From the NCBI RefSeq assembly GCF_040807025.1, contig NC_090954.1, positions 12,295,501 to 12,359,500 of the forward strand: a stretch of DNA of 64,000 bases, given 5' to 3'. The stretch comes from Struthio camelus. Its lineage: Eukaryota > Chordata > Aves > Struthioniformes > Struthionidae. Within the stretch, counting starts at the first letter, position 1; every line of letters starts with the position of its first letter. The position numbers and the translations under genes were made by a program. Positions 48,964 to 59,900 of the stretch are shown here, one piece after another. The notes under the pieces were generated by a model. That model had not been told where the DNA came from. It searched no databases and saw only the letters and a program-made list of their open reading frames with translations.

Positions 48964-49010
48964 GAAAATATTGAAGTTTTCTTTAAAGGAAAATATTAAA
49001 GTTTTCTTTC
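48964..49010. repeat. 25-bp tandem duplication
   Basis: Two adjacent near-identical copies beginning GAAAATATT, differing by one base in the shared part. Confidence 0.85.
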
Positions 49011-49410
49011 ATTCCCTAACCCTCTTTACATCTGATCCTCCTTACTGAGAGAGTCAGGCCTTCTCTGAGCTCTCAGCCAGCTGAGTTTCAGGACTCAGAA
49101 ATGACACCATGTAATTTAAGTGATTGGCTCATACCCAACACCTAGTCAGCACAGCTCAGACCTTGAATACCGGACATCAAGGAGCAGTGTGGCAATCTGC
49201 TTGCACCTGTCAGAGAGAAAACCAGGCACGAGGCAGCTCCACTTGTTGGATATAGAGACTTGACCCTTCTGAAAGAGAAGGTGCTTATTATAAAAGACAA
49301 GCTGTGGCTAGAGACAAAAAGTCTCCCACATTACCTGCTTCCACTTCCTTTTGTTTCATTTACCAGGACTGGCTTTCAACTGTAGGTGGCAAAGGGAGAA
49401 TTCTGGTAGT

Positions 49411-49439
49411 TCAATATTATTTCAATAATATAATATTGA
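49411..49439. repeat. AT-rich perfect hairpin
   Basis: 10-bp arms TCAATATTAT and ATAATATTGA around a 9-base loop, within about 100 bp of AT-only-like sequence. No gene is nearby. Confidence 0.8.
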
Positions 49440-49756
49440 TACTATATTACTGAAATACATATATTTTGTATAGAGCAATACGATATAGAAATATATAGAC
49501 ATATAGAAATATTATGGTGCAAAGACAGCAGAAATTCCAGGAAGCCAATGTATTTGTTGACATGCTGGGAGGGGATATGATGCAAATGACTCCCTGCATG
49601 TTATTTGCACGCACTGAAGAGTAAAAATAATGGGTTAGGCCAAGTCTTAAAGACAGTGGTTGCAGAAAAGCCTGGATCCAGCCACATCAAGGCTCCAAGG
49701 GTGCTGTAAATCATAGGGGCAGGAGCAGGACTGCACAGATGCTGAGGCTGGATTTT

Positions 49757-50812
49757 GTTACAAAATCACAGACTGGTTGAGGTCGGAAGGGACCTCTGGA
49801 GATCATCTAGTCCAACCTCCCTGCTCAAGCAGGGTCACCTAGAGCACGTTACCCAGGATTGTGTCCAGACGGCTTTTGAATATCTCCAGGGAAGGAGACT
49901 CCACCACCTCTCTGGGCAACCTGCTCCAGTGCTCTGTCACCCTCACAGAAAGAAGTTTTTCCTCATGTTTTCCTCTGATGGAACTTCCTGTGGTTCAGTT
50001 TGTGCCCGTTGCCTCTCGTCCTGTCACTGGGCACCACTGAGAAGAGTCTGGCCCCATCCTCCTGACACCTTCCCTTCAGACACTTGTACACATTGATCAG
50101 ATCCCCCCCCCTCAGTCTTCTCTTCTCCATGCTGAACAGATGCAGCTCTCTCAGCCTTTCTTCATATGAGAGATGCTCCAGGCTCTTAGTCATTTTAGTA
50201 GTCCTCCACTGGACTCACTTCAGGAGCTCCATGTCTCTCTTGTACTGGGGAGCCCAGAACTGGACCCAGTACTCCAGCTGCGGCCTCATTAGGGCTGAGG
50301 AGAGGGGCAGGATCACCTCCCTCGACCTGCTGGCAACACTCTGCCTAATGCACCCCAGGAGACCATTGGCCTTCTTGGCCACCAGGGCACATTGCTGGCT
50401 CATGGTCAACTCGTTGTCTCCCAGGACTCCCAGGCCCTTCTCCGCAGAGCTACTTTCCATCCGGTCAACCCCCAGCCTGTACAGGTGCATGAGGTTATTC
50501 CTCCCCAGGTGCAGGACCCTGCACTTGCCTTTGTTGAATTTCAGGAGGTTCCTCTCCGCCCAGCTCTCCAGCCTGTCCAGGTCCCTCTGCATGGCAGCAC
50601 AGCCCTCTGGTGTATCAGCCACTCCTCCCAGTTTTGTGTCATCAGCAAACTTACTGAGGGTGCGCTCTGTCCCTTCATCCAGGGCACTGATGAATAAGTT
50701 AAACAGTACTGGACCCAGTATTGACCCCGGGGGATCACCGCTCGCTGCAGGCCTCCAACTAGACTCTGTGCCACGGATCACCCGGCTCTTTGCCCAGTCA
50801 CCTAGGTAAAAC
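49757..50812 (-). mobile_element. 5'-truncated CR1 LINE with RT C-terminal coding sequence
   Basis: On the minus strand this is the 3' part of a CR1 non-LTR retrotransposon. The open frame from about 50805 to 50215 reads reverse transcriptase, with [15 protein letters not shown] and the catalytic FADD motif ([10 protein letters not shown]), followed by the CR1 thumb region. A second frame (50193-49963) carries the conserved continuation ([20 protein letters not shown]), so there is one frame disruption between them near 50200. The 3' untranslated landmarks ('ctagtccaacctccctgctc' on the plus strand) end near 49757 beside weak CACAG octamers. An A-rich plus-strand run at 50811-50842 sits just beyond the truncated 5' end. 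The element is non-autonomous. The long frame continuing past it to 51222 is host DNA open by chance. Confidence 0.93.
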
Positions 50813-50842
50813 AAACAAAAAAAAACAACAAAAAAAAATAAA

Positions 50843-53340
50843 ACTCTGGGTCTTATGCTGTTTGAGCTGTACTTGCTTATATAAATGTGTGCCACTGTCA
50901 GCCCAGATTCCTGGCCCTTGCTGATGGCAACACTGGAGCCCCTTTTGGCGCACTCCTTCTTCGAGAGGGATGCTGATGCATTTCTACTTCTGGTCTTTTG
51001 AAACAGGGAAAGTGGTTTGTCCCTCTGTTCAACAGGACTTGTAGGTCTAATGGAGACTGCCTCATCAGTGCACAAGGAGGTTGGTGGGAGGCGCAGAGCT
51101 ATCTGTCTGTAAAAGAGGGCCTGACATTCACAGTGTATATTCCTGCTTAGCAAGTGCTTATGGTGCCTTTGAAGGTATCCTAACATGCACTCAGATCTGC
51201 ACAGAGAAGGCAATGCCCACACGTAGGTGCTGTCACCTCTGTGTCACTCCTAATCCCAAATGTGTCAAATATGAATGCCAACATTGGCAGCAAATATTTA
51301 CAAAAAGGGGTTAAATTAATCACTGATATGAAATCACCGATTCCCATGACGTGTTGCACTGTTAACAATTTGGACCACGTCAACGAGGCCGTGCAAGAGC
51401 CCAAACGCAACCAGAGTGAGTGGATGCGAGCCACAGGAGGAGGAGTTGATTTCTATCGTACTGACACCTGGAATACTGACCCTGGGCTGTTTCCCACCTT
51501 TAAAGTATAAAATATAAACAAAAAAATCTTTTGTGCTTTGCAAATAGTAGCTAAAGTCCACGTGATCTGTTCTACATTATGCAAAACACGAAGTCCTTCT
51601 CTGGCCAGCCGAATGGTTAGCATTAAGCATTTAAAGCTTCCTGACTCCTGCCCCAGTATATGCTGAGTCAGCACAAACATATCAGCGACAAGCACAAGCG
51701 TTTGGAATTCAGAAATAGCTGAGCTCTCTGTGGAATGAAGAAAACAAATTGTTCTTACACTGGTGGTAATGAAGCCTGGTTTCCAATGGATTTGCATGTT
51801 GTGGCTGATTGATTTTTAACTGCATTATGCAAAAGCAGCATCATGTCCTCGCTGTTCACAAGGTGCTGGAGAACGACATGCGCGAGGAGGCTTGTTCAGT
51901 GAATCAGGAGGTGAAGAACAGAACAAGGCACGACCTTGAGGGAGCAGCCCAGTATCTCCCTGAGGATTTGGCTGGGGTGATGTACGATGTTACTCTTGTC
52001 ACCCAACTTAACTCCCTGTCGTGGAGGGTTGCTGTTCCCAAGCTGAGCCACGCAACCAGGTTATGGAGCACTCTTCAGGCATGTCACTGCAAGGTCAGCC
52101 CCATTAGTTAAAATCACCCTCGTTTTATGGCTCAGGGGCCATAAACTTATCCTTCTTGAACCCTCTGGGTGTCCTACAGCCCGTTTCCACCGCAGCTGGG
52201 CAAGGAATCTGGGCTAACAGACTGAGGAGAACTCCCTGGGGGCAATCACGCTGGTATGCGTGCACCACCAGCCCCAGGGAGGGTCCCAGATGCTCAAGTG
52301 GAAAAGCAGAAGGCTGTGAAGTCTGGGGGCCCACAGTTCACATCCTCTCTCAGCCTGAAGCTTTGTGTTTCCCTGGCTGTCCAGGTGCTAGCAGTGGCAA
52401 GAACGATAACATGAGAGGATTGGGTCTGGTGTAAATGAGCCTTGGACATCTGAGATATGTCCATGGGAAAACTCTTAGGTGTAAGAGATGTAGCTCGCCC
52501 CTCTGGGAGGGTGACTAAAGATTGATCTGGCCCCGAAGCAGATGGAGAGCCTGGAGAAAGTCCCGCACAGAGCAGTGTCCTGGACAGCCCTGCAACCCTC
52601 GCAGTGGCAACCACAGTCCCTGGAGCCATGCCTGGACACCACAAGGGGATCAAGAGCTGGGGAAGAAAGCCCTTGGGGCTGCGCTGCTAACCCAGGCTGG
52701 AGCTTTCACCACCCTGAGGGGACGATTTTGAAAGATACTGAGCAGATTGTGAATCCTCCAAAGGCTACACAAAATATTTACTTTTTAAGCTTTTAAAACC
52801 ATTTGAGACCTGTTTAATGAAATCATAGCAGATTTTGAAACAAGCCCTGCTCCACACTCCAAACCTCCATGGGCCACTCCCTTACTGGGGCATGGGTTTC
52901 ACCAGCACTCCTTACTGGTGATCTCCCTCCCCCTGCATCCCTTCCACTGTGTGGGGGGATTTCCTTCTGGGGACGCAAAACAGCCTTTGGGGTATGCAGA
53001 TCGCCCTTATATGAAGACCGAGCTACCGAGCTCCAGAGTTACCAGCTTTCAGTTATTGCTTGCAGCACCTCTAAGAGCTGCTGGCCCCTCTGCATATCGC
53101 TGCTCAGTGGAGGGATGCATCCCACCTTGCGCCACTGAGCCCAAGCAGGGCCCCAGTGAGTGGGAAAGGGATTTTCCCCACGCAGGCTCCAAACTGGTTC
53201 AGCTCTGGCTACACAGAGTGTCTGGGGGGATTCTCTTCATGGCACTATGCCTCAGTTTCCCACCCGGACTGGAGGGACACCTCTTTCCCCCCTAAACACT
53301 CTGGCAATGAAGAGTCTGTATGGTGGGGTCTGCAAAGGGG
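50843..53340. other. Gene-free stretch between CR1 and the LONRF-like promoter
   Basis: No recognisable exon. Open frames are short and overlap on both strands. Sequence becomes GC-rich from about 52.9 kb. Confidence 0.45.
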
Positions 53341-53344
53341 AGCA

Positions 53345-53640
53345 CCCCGGCCTCGCTAGCCCCAGCTGGGCTGGAGCACCCCAAACACCCCTAGTGCCTT
53401 GTGCCCCGGCTCTGCTCTGGAGCACCCCAAACACCCCCAGTGCCTTGTGCCCCGGCTCTGCTCCAGAGCCCCCAAACACCCGCAGCGCCCCATGCCCTGG
53501 AGCACCCGTGCCCTGCACCCCAGACTGCCCTGGAAAGCCCCAAGCACCCTCGGCACCCCGCACCCCAGGCTACCTCCGAAACACGGCAGCTCTGCCCCGC
53601 AGCGCCCCACACCCCGCAGGCACCCCGGCCGCGCTCCGGA
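53345..53640. repeat. Imperfect tandem repeat upstream of the LONRF-like gene
   Basis: At least two near-perfect copies of a unit of about 54-56 bp ('gagcaccccaaacaccc' ... 'cttgtgccccggctctgctc') are followed by several decaying copies, C/A-rich throughout. The array creates long Pro-rich or Gly/Cys-rich open frames that are not genes. Confidence 0.8.
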
Positions 53641-53689
53641 GCATCCCAAACCCCGCCGGGACCCCGCGCCCCAGCGGCGGCTCCCCGTT

Positions 53690-53929
53690 ACGAAACGCGG
53701 CCGGGGCGGGGCGGGGCGGCAGCGGCGGCAGCAGCCAATGGAGGCCCCGGCGGCCCCGCCGCCGCCGCCGCTTATGTAAGGGGGGGGCCGCGGCGGGCGC
53801 CGGCCCCTGGCCCGGCGGGGCGGGAGCGGCGCCGGGAGCCGCCCCCGCGCAGGGCAGCGCAGCGCAGCCCTCTGCCGACCGGACCGGACCGGACCGCGCG
53901 GGGCCGCAGGCAGCGCCGGCCCGAGGGCG
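53690..53929 (+). promoter_or_regulatory. CpG-island promoter and 5' UTR of the LONRF-like gene
   Basis: Contiguous GC boxes (GGGGCGGGGCGGGGC from about 53704), a CCAAT box at 53734-53738 and a weak TATA-like TTATGTAA at about 53772 lie in the expected order upstream of the ATG at 53930. CpG density is very high through 54500. The start site is probably about 53800, by inference. Confidence 0.65.
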
Positions 53930-56900
53930 ATGCGCCGCAGCCCCCCGCCGGGGCCGGGCTGCCCCCGCCGGGGCCGCAGCCCCTCGCGGCCGCCGGCGCT
54001 TCGCCCCGCGGCTGGCGGCAGCGCCGACCTGCTGCGGTGCCCCTGCTGCCGCCTGGTCCTCTGGGAGCCGGTGACCGTGTGCTGCGGGCACTCCTTCTGC
54101 GAGCCGTGCCTGGGGCCGGCCCTGCCCGCCCGCTGCCCCGTGTGCCAGCAGCGGCTGCGGCTGCTGGGCGTCGGGGCGGCGCGGCGCAGCGTGGTGCTCT
54201 GCGGCCTCCTGGAGAAGTGCGCGGCCGGCGAGCGGCGGCCGGGGCGGGCGGCCCGCGCCCGGCTGCGGGCGGCTCGCGAAGGCGTCGAGCTGGGTAAGCG
54301 CGAGGGGCTGCGGCGGCCGCGGGGTCCCAGCGTGTCCCCAGCCTGGCCCCGCGGGCGGGCGGGCGGGGGCCCCGGCGGGCCGCGTCGGCCTGGCAGCGCG
54401 CTGCCCGCCCCGGCTGCCCAGCCCGCAGCTGGGAGCCCCGCGGAGTTTGTCAGGGCTGCGCGGAAGCGCTGGACGGGGAGGCGGAGGGGGGAGCCGGCCG
54501 CTGGGCGTTTCTCCCGTGTCCGCAGGTGCAAGGGGCTCGTCCTCAGCCTCCCGCCGGAGCAGCAGGACCTTGCAGGGAGATCCGCAGAAGCGGGACGCAG
54601 AGGCTGTGAGCTTTCCCTCTGCTTGGAGTGGCCGGCTCTCCTCTCCCTGCACTGGGGCATCTTCCCAGGCACAGGTTGCTCTCCTTCATGTGCTTTGCCT
54701 TTCTGCCAGGCTTCCTGGGACTGTTGGAGGGGACGGTTGGTGGGGGCAAGCCCCACGGCTCATTGCTGGCAATCAGGCTGCAGACAGGGCAGAGCAGCGC
54801 GTGCCCTGTTGCCCGCGTGCGTGGGGTGTGAACTGGGCAGCTGGAGAGAAATAGCTGCACATTTAAAGCAAAGAGCTCAGCGGCCTCCTGGGGGCATCCA
54901 GCAATATTTCTGGGCCAGAGGAAGAGCTCAGCCCAGCCAGGCCCCAGGGTGGTGCGACGATTATATAAAACGGTTGGGACTCTTCCAGTCCGGGACAGAT
55001 GTGCCTGAGCCCCCGGAGCCTGGCGAGAGCACAGCCTTGGCCAGGCTTCGGGGCCAGCCCGCTCACCCCGCGGTGTGGCAGGGCCTCCCCGGCCGCTTCT
55101 GGGACAGGCTCCCATGAGACCTTTGCCTGCAGGATCAGGATTGGGCCCAGGGGGCTTTGTCTGCTTTCATGTGAGGCTGCAAGTGGGTTTTGTGGAGCGT
55201 TCTGGTTAAATAAAAGGGGTTATACAATGTGTCTGGAGGCACAGGGAGTTGGGGCGGTGGAGGCAAAAGGTCCTTTCTAGATGTGCGTTTCTATGGCAGC
55301 AGCCAGCTTGCGTTGCAGGGCGCAGACACTTAATTCTCAGTCGGTGCAAGACAAGCGCTGGAGGTAAGGCTATGTCTGAAAGTAAGGGACCGAGCGGGCC
55401 AGCAGTTCCTGATGCTGGGAGCAGGGCCCTTTGTGCAACACCCTAAAGCATTCATTTTACATGCTGTGCACTCTTTGTTCAAAGCAAATGCACCTGCAAG
55501 ATTGTCTGTTACACTTTCCACTATTGCCAGGTTCAATTTTTTTTGTCTTCCTGGGGTATACCATTGCATATCTCCTTTAAAACAGCCTCTGTTTACTATA
55601 AAGAGCAAAATTTTGCAAGTTCTTTCCTCCGTCTTTCTTCACTACATGCACAGTCCTCTGAAGGACAGGGAAGTCGAGGTTGGGGCAAAGAGGAAATGGG
55701 AATTACAGCTGCGGTTCTTAAACATGTGCTTGCTGGTGTTGCTTGAACTCTGCCATGTGGGTGATGCTTTTGGGACATAATTTTTCAACTTCTGTGGTCT
55801 GCAGACCACTTTCAGGCTTCACAGCTTCTTTTGGGCTGCCCTTCGCTCTTCTCTACACGCTTTAACGTTGATAAATGCTGTATCCACAAGAATGCGTGGT
55901 TTTGGTGTAGCTCTGTGGACCAGCTTGCAGCGTCCTCCTCAGCAGTCCCCCGTCAGGAGCTGTTACTTCTGGCTTTGTACAAAACCCACAGAGAGCCTGC
56001 AAGCCCTGCCCAAAGAGCAACTCTCCTTGCTTGGGAGACTGCATGTCTAAAATGAATTGCCAACTTTTTATCTTCTGTTTTTTCTAAGTGAACAAAAAAG
56101 CACAGTGTAATGGGTAACACAGGAGGACTTCTAATGTGCCAGGAGCCTGGGGAGCGCTATCAGTCAGTCATCAGCTGGTGGGTCTGCCAGCTGGCTGATG
56201 TCCCTAATGTCTAATGATATCATAGGTCAGAAATAGCTGTGGCTGAAAAGAAGTGCAGAATTTGTAGCCCAATTTTACATATCTTATTTTCCCCAAATCT
56301 GTTACTTTATTGCCAGGCTGTGCAAACGTCTTGAATGTATGCTTGCTCGCGTGTTAAATAAGCCTGTAGACTTTGTACCTGTTTGTTCGTCTCTACCTGT
56401 CATTAAGTGCTGGAATAGTTCATCTCTAGGTCTGTGCCTGAGAGATGGGGGGTGGTGTAGTAAGTTCCCAGGTTTTCTGAATTCAGCCGTAAGGTCCCGG
56501 CTAAGATCATAAGTGAAAATAAGCTCCAAGTGAACATGCGTTGCTCGGCCGTGCGGCTCAGCGTGGCCAGCTGCAGCCCTGGCTCAGCAAGAGCAGGTGC
56601 TGCTGTCCGGATCACAATGCCGCCTTCGACTGCCGGCAGAGAGCGAGCCCTCGCTGTGCTCAGCGCCACGCTGTGCACGGGAGCAAAAGGAGGCGATAGC
56701 TGGGCACAGCCTTCCTGCGCCGTGGTAAGATGTGGTGGGCAGCTGAGCAGGTCATAGGGAGCCTGGGCACGGTGACAGCGGAGGCGGGTTTGGAGGAGTG
56801 GGCACGTTATCTGCAAAGCTGCATCTGGCGCAGGCCGGGCTTTACAGACCTGACTCTCCTCTAGATAGGAGCTGCCAACCCTTCAGCAAGGTGTTTCTGC

Positions 56901-59900
56901 AAAACCCTTTGCCACAGTAAATGAAATGCCAATGCCTGAAAATGGTTCCTCAGTTATGATGCAAGTTTGGCCTCAGATTTTCAGGAAGGCGGAGAGGAGG
57001 GTTTTCTGGCTGCAGCCTGTGCCTTGGCTTCTCTTTTCCGAGAAAAGAGGATGGGGAAGTGTTTAACACTTCCATCACGATGCCTGTACAGATTCCCTTG
57101 TTCTTGGGTTTTGACTCTTCACAAGGTAAAATGAGCCAGATTGCAATGTTGAAATAGGTTGCTGGGGAGGAGCTATGGCACAGCTTGTGTCTGATCATGG
57201 CTCCCTGGTCACACTGCTCCCAGCTGAGTCAGTGGTCTTGGCAGTGCTGCCCTGGCGTGTGGTGGAGGTGTCCATGTGTGCTGCCTGAGCTGCCTTACAG
57301 CCATCCTGGAGAAAGCCCAGAGCCAGCAGGAGCATGAAGCCCTTCTCTACAAGGGACTGGGGGTCACAGCTGTGCTTTCCCCGCAAAAGTGCACCGTAGC
57401 CCTTGGCAGGTGCCCGCTGCCGTGGCTTGCTCAGCACTGGGTGAGATGTGGCACTGCGTTTATCGGCGCGTTGCCTGAACTGCGAAAGTCAGCAGCATGT
57501 TGGATATAGGTCGTCTCCACAGCAAACTGTGATATAATGGGGTGGGTCTGTGAATCCTCCACAGCTCAAACCCACAAACATGACCACACCTGGCTGCTTC
57601 TGTAGGCTGTGTTGCATGGGTGTTGAGGGTGCTGATTTAATTAGTGGTCGACTGTTGCTCAGCCTCACTAGCATCCTGTGCCCCCCAAGCTTCGCATTGA
57701 TGATGCAGGTTGAAAGGAAGGTCCTAATGAAGTTTCTGTGGGATGGGAGAGAAGAGGTTTTCATGGCTAGCAGCGCCCATGGGAGGTGGTTCCCCCACAC
57801 TGTGGAGATACCATGCAAGATCAGTGAGAGCTCGCTCCCTGTGAGCTGGATGAGTGAGAACTGGGTGCCAAATTCCCTTCCTCCATTTTGGGAAATCTCA
57901 GCCTTTTCTTGTGGTTGGAAACATCCTTGGGTCCTGCAGTGGGAGGTGTTGGTCCAATAGCTTTGCTTCCTTCCCAGCAGCCAGTCCACAGGGTGCTGGG
58001 GCAGATCTGGAGCCCTTCTTGTAGCTCCCTTGCCTTTCCCTCTGCCCTGGGATAGAGATGCAAACTGCTGGGTCCAGGAGGCTCTCTAGCTTTTGTGAAT
58101 GCAGGTCTCCACAGCTGCTGGCTTGTTTTGTAACATGTTATTGTGGATCTGCAGGGTGAATCATGTTGCAGAGCCTCCCGTGGCAACAGCCACCATGAGG
58201 AGGATGTATGTGATACACCCTTTCTCCAGCAGCTGTGTCCCGAAAGGATGCATATGAGCACAAATCCCGTCACAGGTGAACAAGCAGATGCTGAAACAGA
58301 GCTCCAAGGCAGCAATTGGGCCCTGCGGCTGAGAGCTTTCCAGGGAGATGGGGAATAATGAGGGGGAAATGAAGAGAAATTTACGGATAGATATTTAGGG
58401 GAAATGACCACCGTTGCAGAGGGTTATGAGGCTGCCAACTCCTACCTGAAGAGGAGCTGAGAAGTTGGCTGTGTTTAGCTTGAGGCATGCAGCAGCAGGA
58501 GGTGTCCCACCATGGCAGGGTCTCCCTAGGCCTTGCCCAGCCGCGGCAGCTCAGCATGTGGCTTTACAGAGACTCGTGGCACAACTAATGACATTTCTGT
58601 TTCCAGCCCCAGATGACACTTCCCTGCGGCTGGGCCGGGCAGAGGCGTACGTGGCCCTGGGGCAGTATGCAGAGGCACTGGAGGACCTGGACATGGTGTG
58701 CAGGGCTGAGCCTGGAGATGGCAAGGTGAGCAGAAGGGGTGCTGTGGGGTGTGGGCACCAGCTGGCCATACTCCTTCCTCTGACAGGAGGAGGAGAATTT
58801 TGGGGAGAAATCTTAAAGGAGGAGGATCTGTGGGGTGTCAGAGGCTGCAGGCAGCAAGGTGTGAGTGAGAGCAGGTTCCCTGCTGCTCTAATCTCTGCAG
58901 GTGACTGAACCCAGGGGATTTTGTCCCCATTTTGAGTATAGCCAGGCCGGACTGTGTCATGTGGTTGTAACAGCTATATCCTCCAGCCACACAAGAGACT
59001 TTTCCTTTGGATATTACACATCCTGGAGCTGTAAGACCTTCCCCAAATGTGAACATCTCCTGCCCCCAGTAGTACAGTCCTACTTACAGCCAGAGCTTAC
59101 CATGTGGAAAGAATTTCCCGCTTCCTTTCTACCTCAAAGCATTTCTCCTAGCTGTCCTGGCATGGTTTGGAAAGCTCGCTTCTCCGGCCTCACCGCTGGG
59201 GAGAGGGGAGAAGGTGGAAGGCTGGGGAAGTCTTAGCTCCAGAGAGGGATGTGGATATTTTACCTGTGATCCAAAGGTCCTAATTCCAGTCTCCTGTTAG
59301 CCACTGATCTTGGGGCCTGGCTCATAGTTCACTGGCTATCCTGAATTCACCTATGCACTGGATTCATCCTGCTCAGGAACACACTATCCAAATCCATTGA
59401 TGAAGCGTTAAGTTGCAAATACAGGAGGTAAACGCTCCATCCCGCTGATGGGCCCGTTGAGCAATAAAGGTTCAGAGCTGCCTGGCCTCTTCGCTTGCAC
59501 CCATGCAGCGAGCGCGCGTAGCTGTGCCGGTGACAGGAGGAGCAGCCCAGGATGGGTCACGCAGCCTGGGTCTCTGGGGAAGTTTTGGCTGAGCTGCCCT
59601 CTGAAAAACCAGGCCTGGGAGTTTGCTTGCTGATTTGTACAGCACTTTCTGGCAACAGTTTCTCAGCATTCGAAGGCAGAAGCCTTGACCCCTTCTCTAG
59701 GCCTCTGTAGGGTTTATTTGCTTGACTTTTGCTATTGTTGCGTATTGGAAAACTCCTGTTTGGTGCCGTTTGTGGCTGTGCTGATGCCGATTTCTCTCTG
59801 TGGCTGGATCTGATGGGCAAAAAAGACAAGCCTGAGCATGGGAGCAGCAGTATGTCTGGATACTTCAGCTTAGGCTATGGGCAGGCAGGACAGTGGAGGG

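Larger units (their letters stand above)
43701..49756. other. Gene-free stretch
   Basis: No exon with recognisable similarity. The left part (to about 47.7 kb) is GC-rich with AT-rich islands at 45600-45850 and 46150-46250. The right part is mixed, with a 25-bp tandem duplication at 48964-49010 and an AT-rich hairpin at 49411-49439. Open frames of up to 199 aa are unsupported. Confidence 0.45.

Noticed and set aside
50215-51222. 335-aa minus-strand open frame
   Set aside because: Its C-terminal two thirds is CR1 reverse transcriptase; the N-terminal third is flanking DNA that happens to stay open through a T-rich run. Not a host gene.
53356-54756. 466-aa minus-strand open frame, with 360-aa and other frames overlapping
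   Set aside because: Antisense to LONRF-like exon 1 and the upstream tandem array; GC-rich DNA lacks stop codons. Composition is low complexity and no family is recognised.
53930-55117. 395-aa continuous frame from the LONRF-like start
   Set aside because: Only the first 121 codons are coding; after 54293 it reads through a clear GTAAGC donor into intron 1, and the downstream TPR exon joins in phase.
57550-57960. 136-aa plus-strand frame in LONRF-like intron 1
   Set aside because: No recognisable domain, no matching splice sites for a phase-1 insertion, and an overlapping frame on the other strand.
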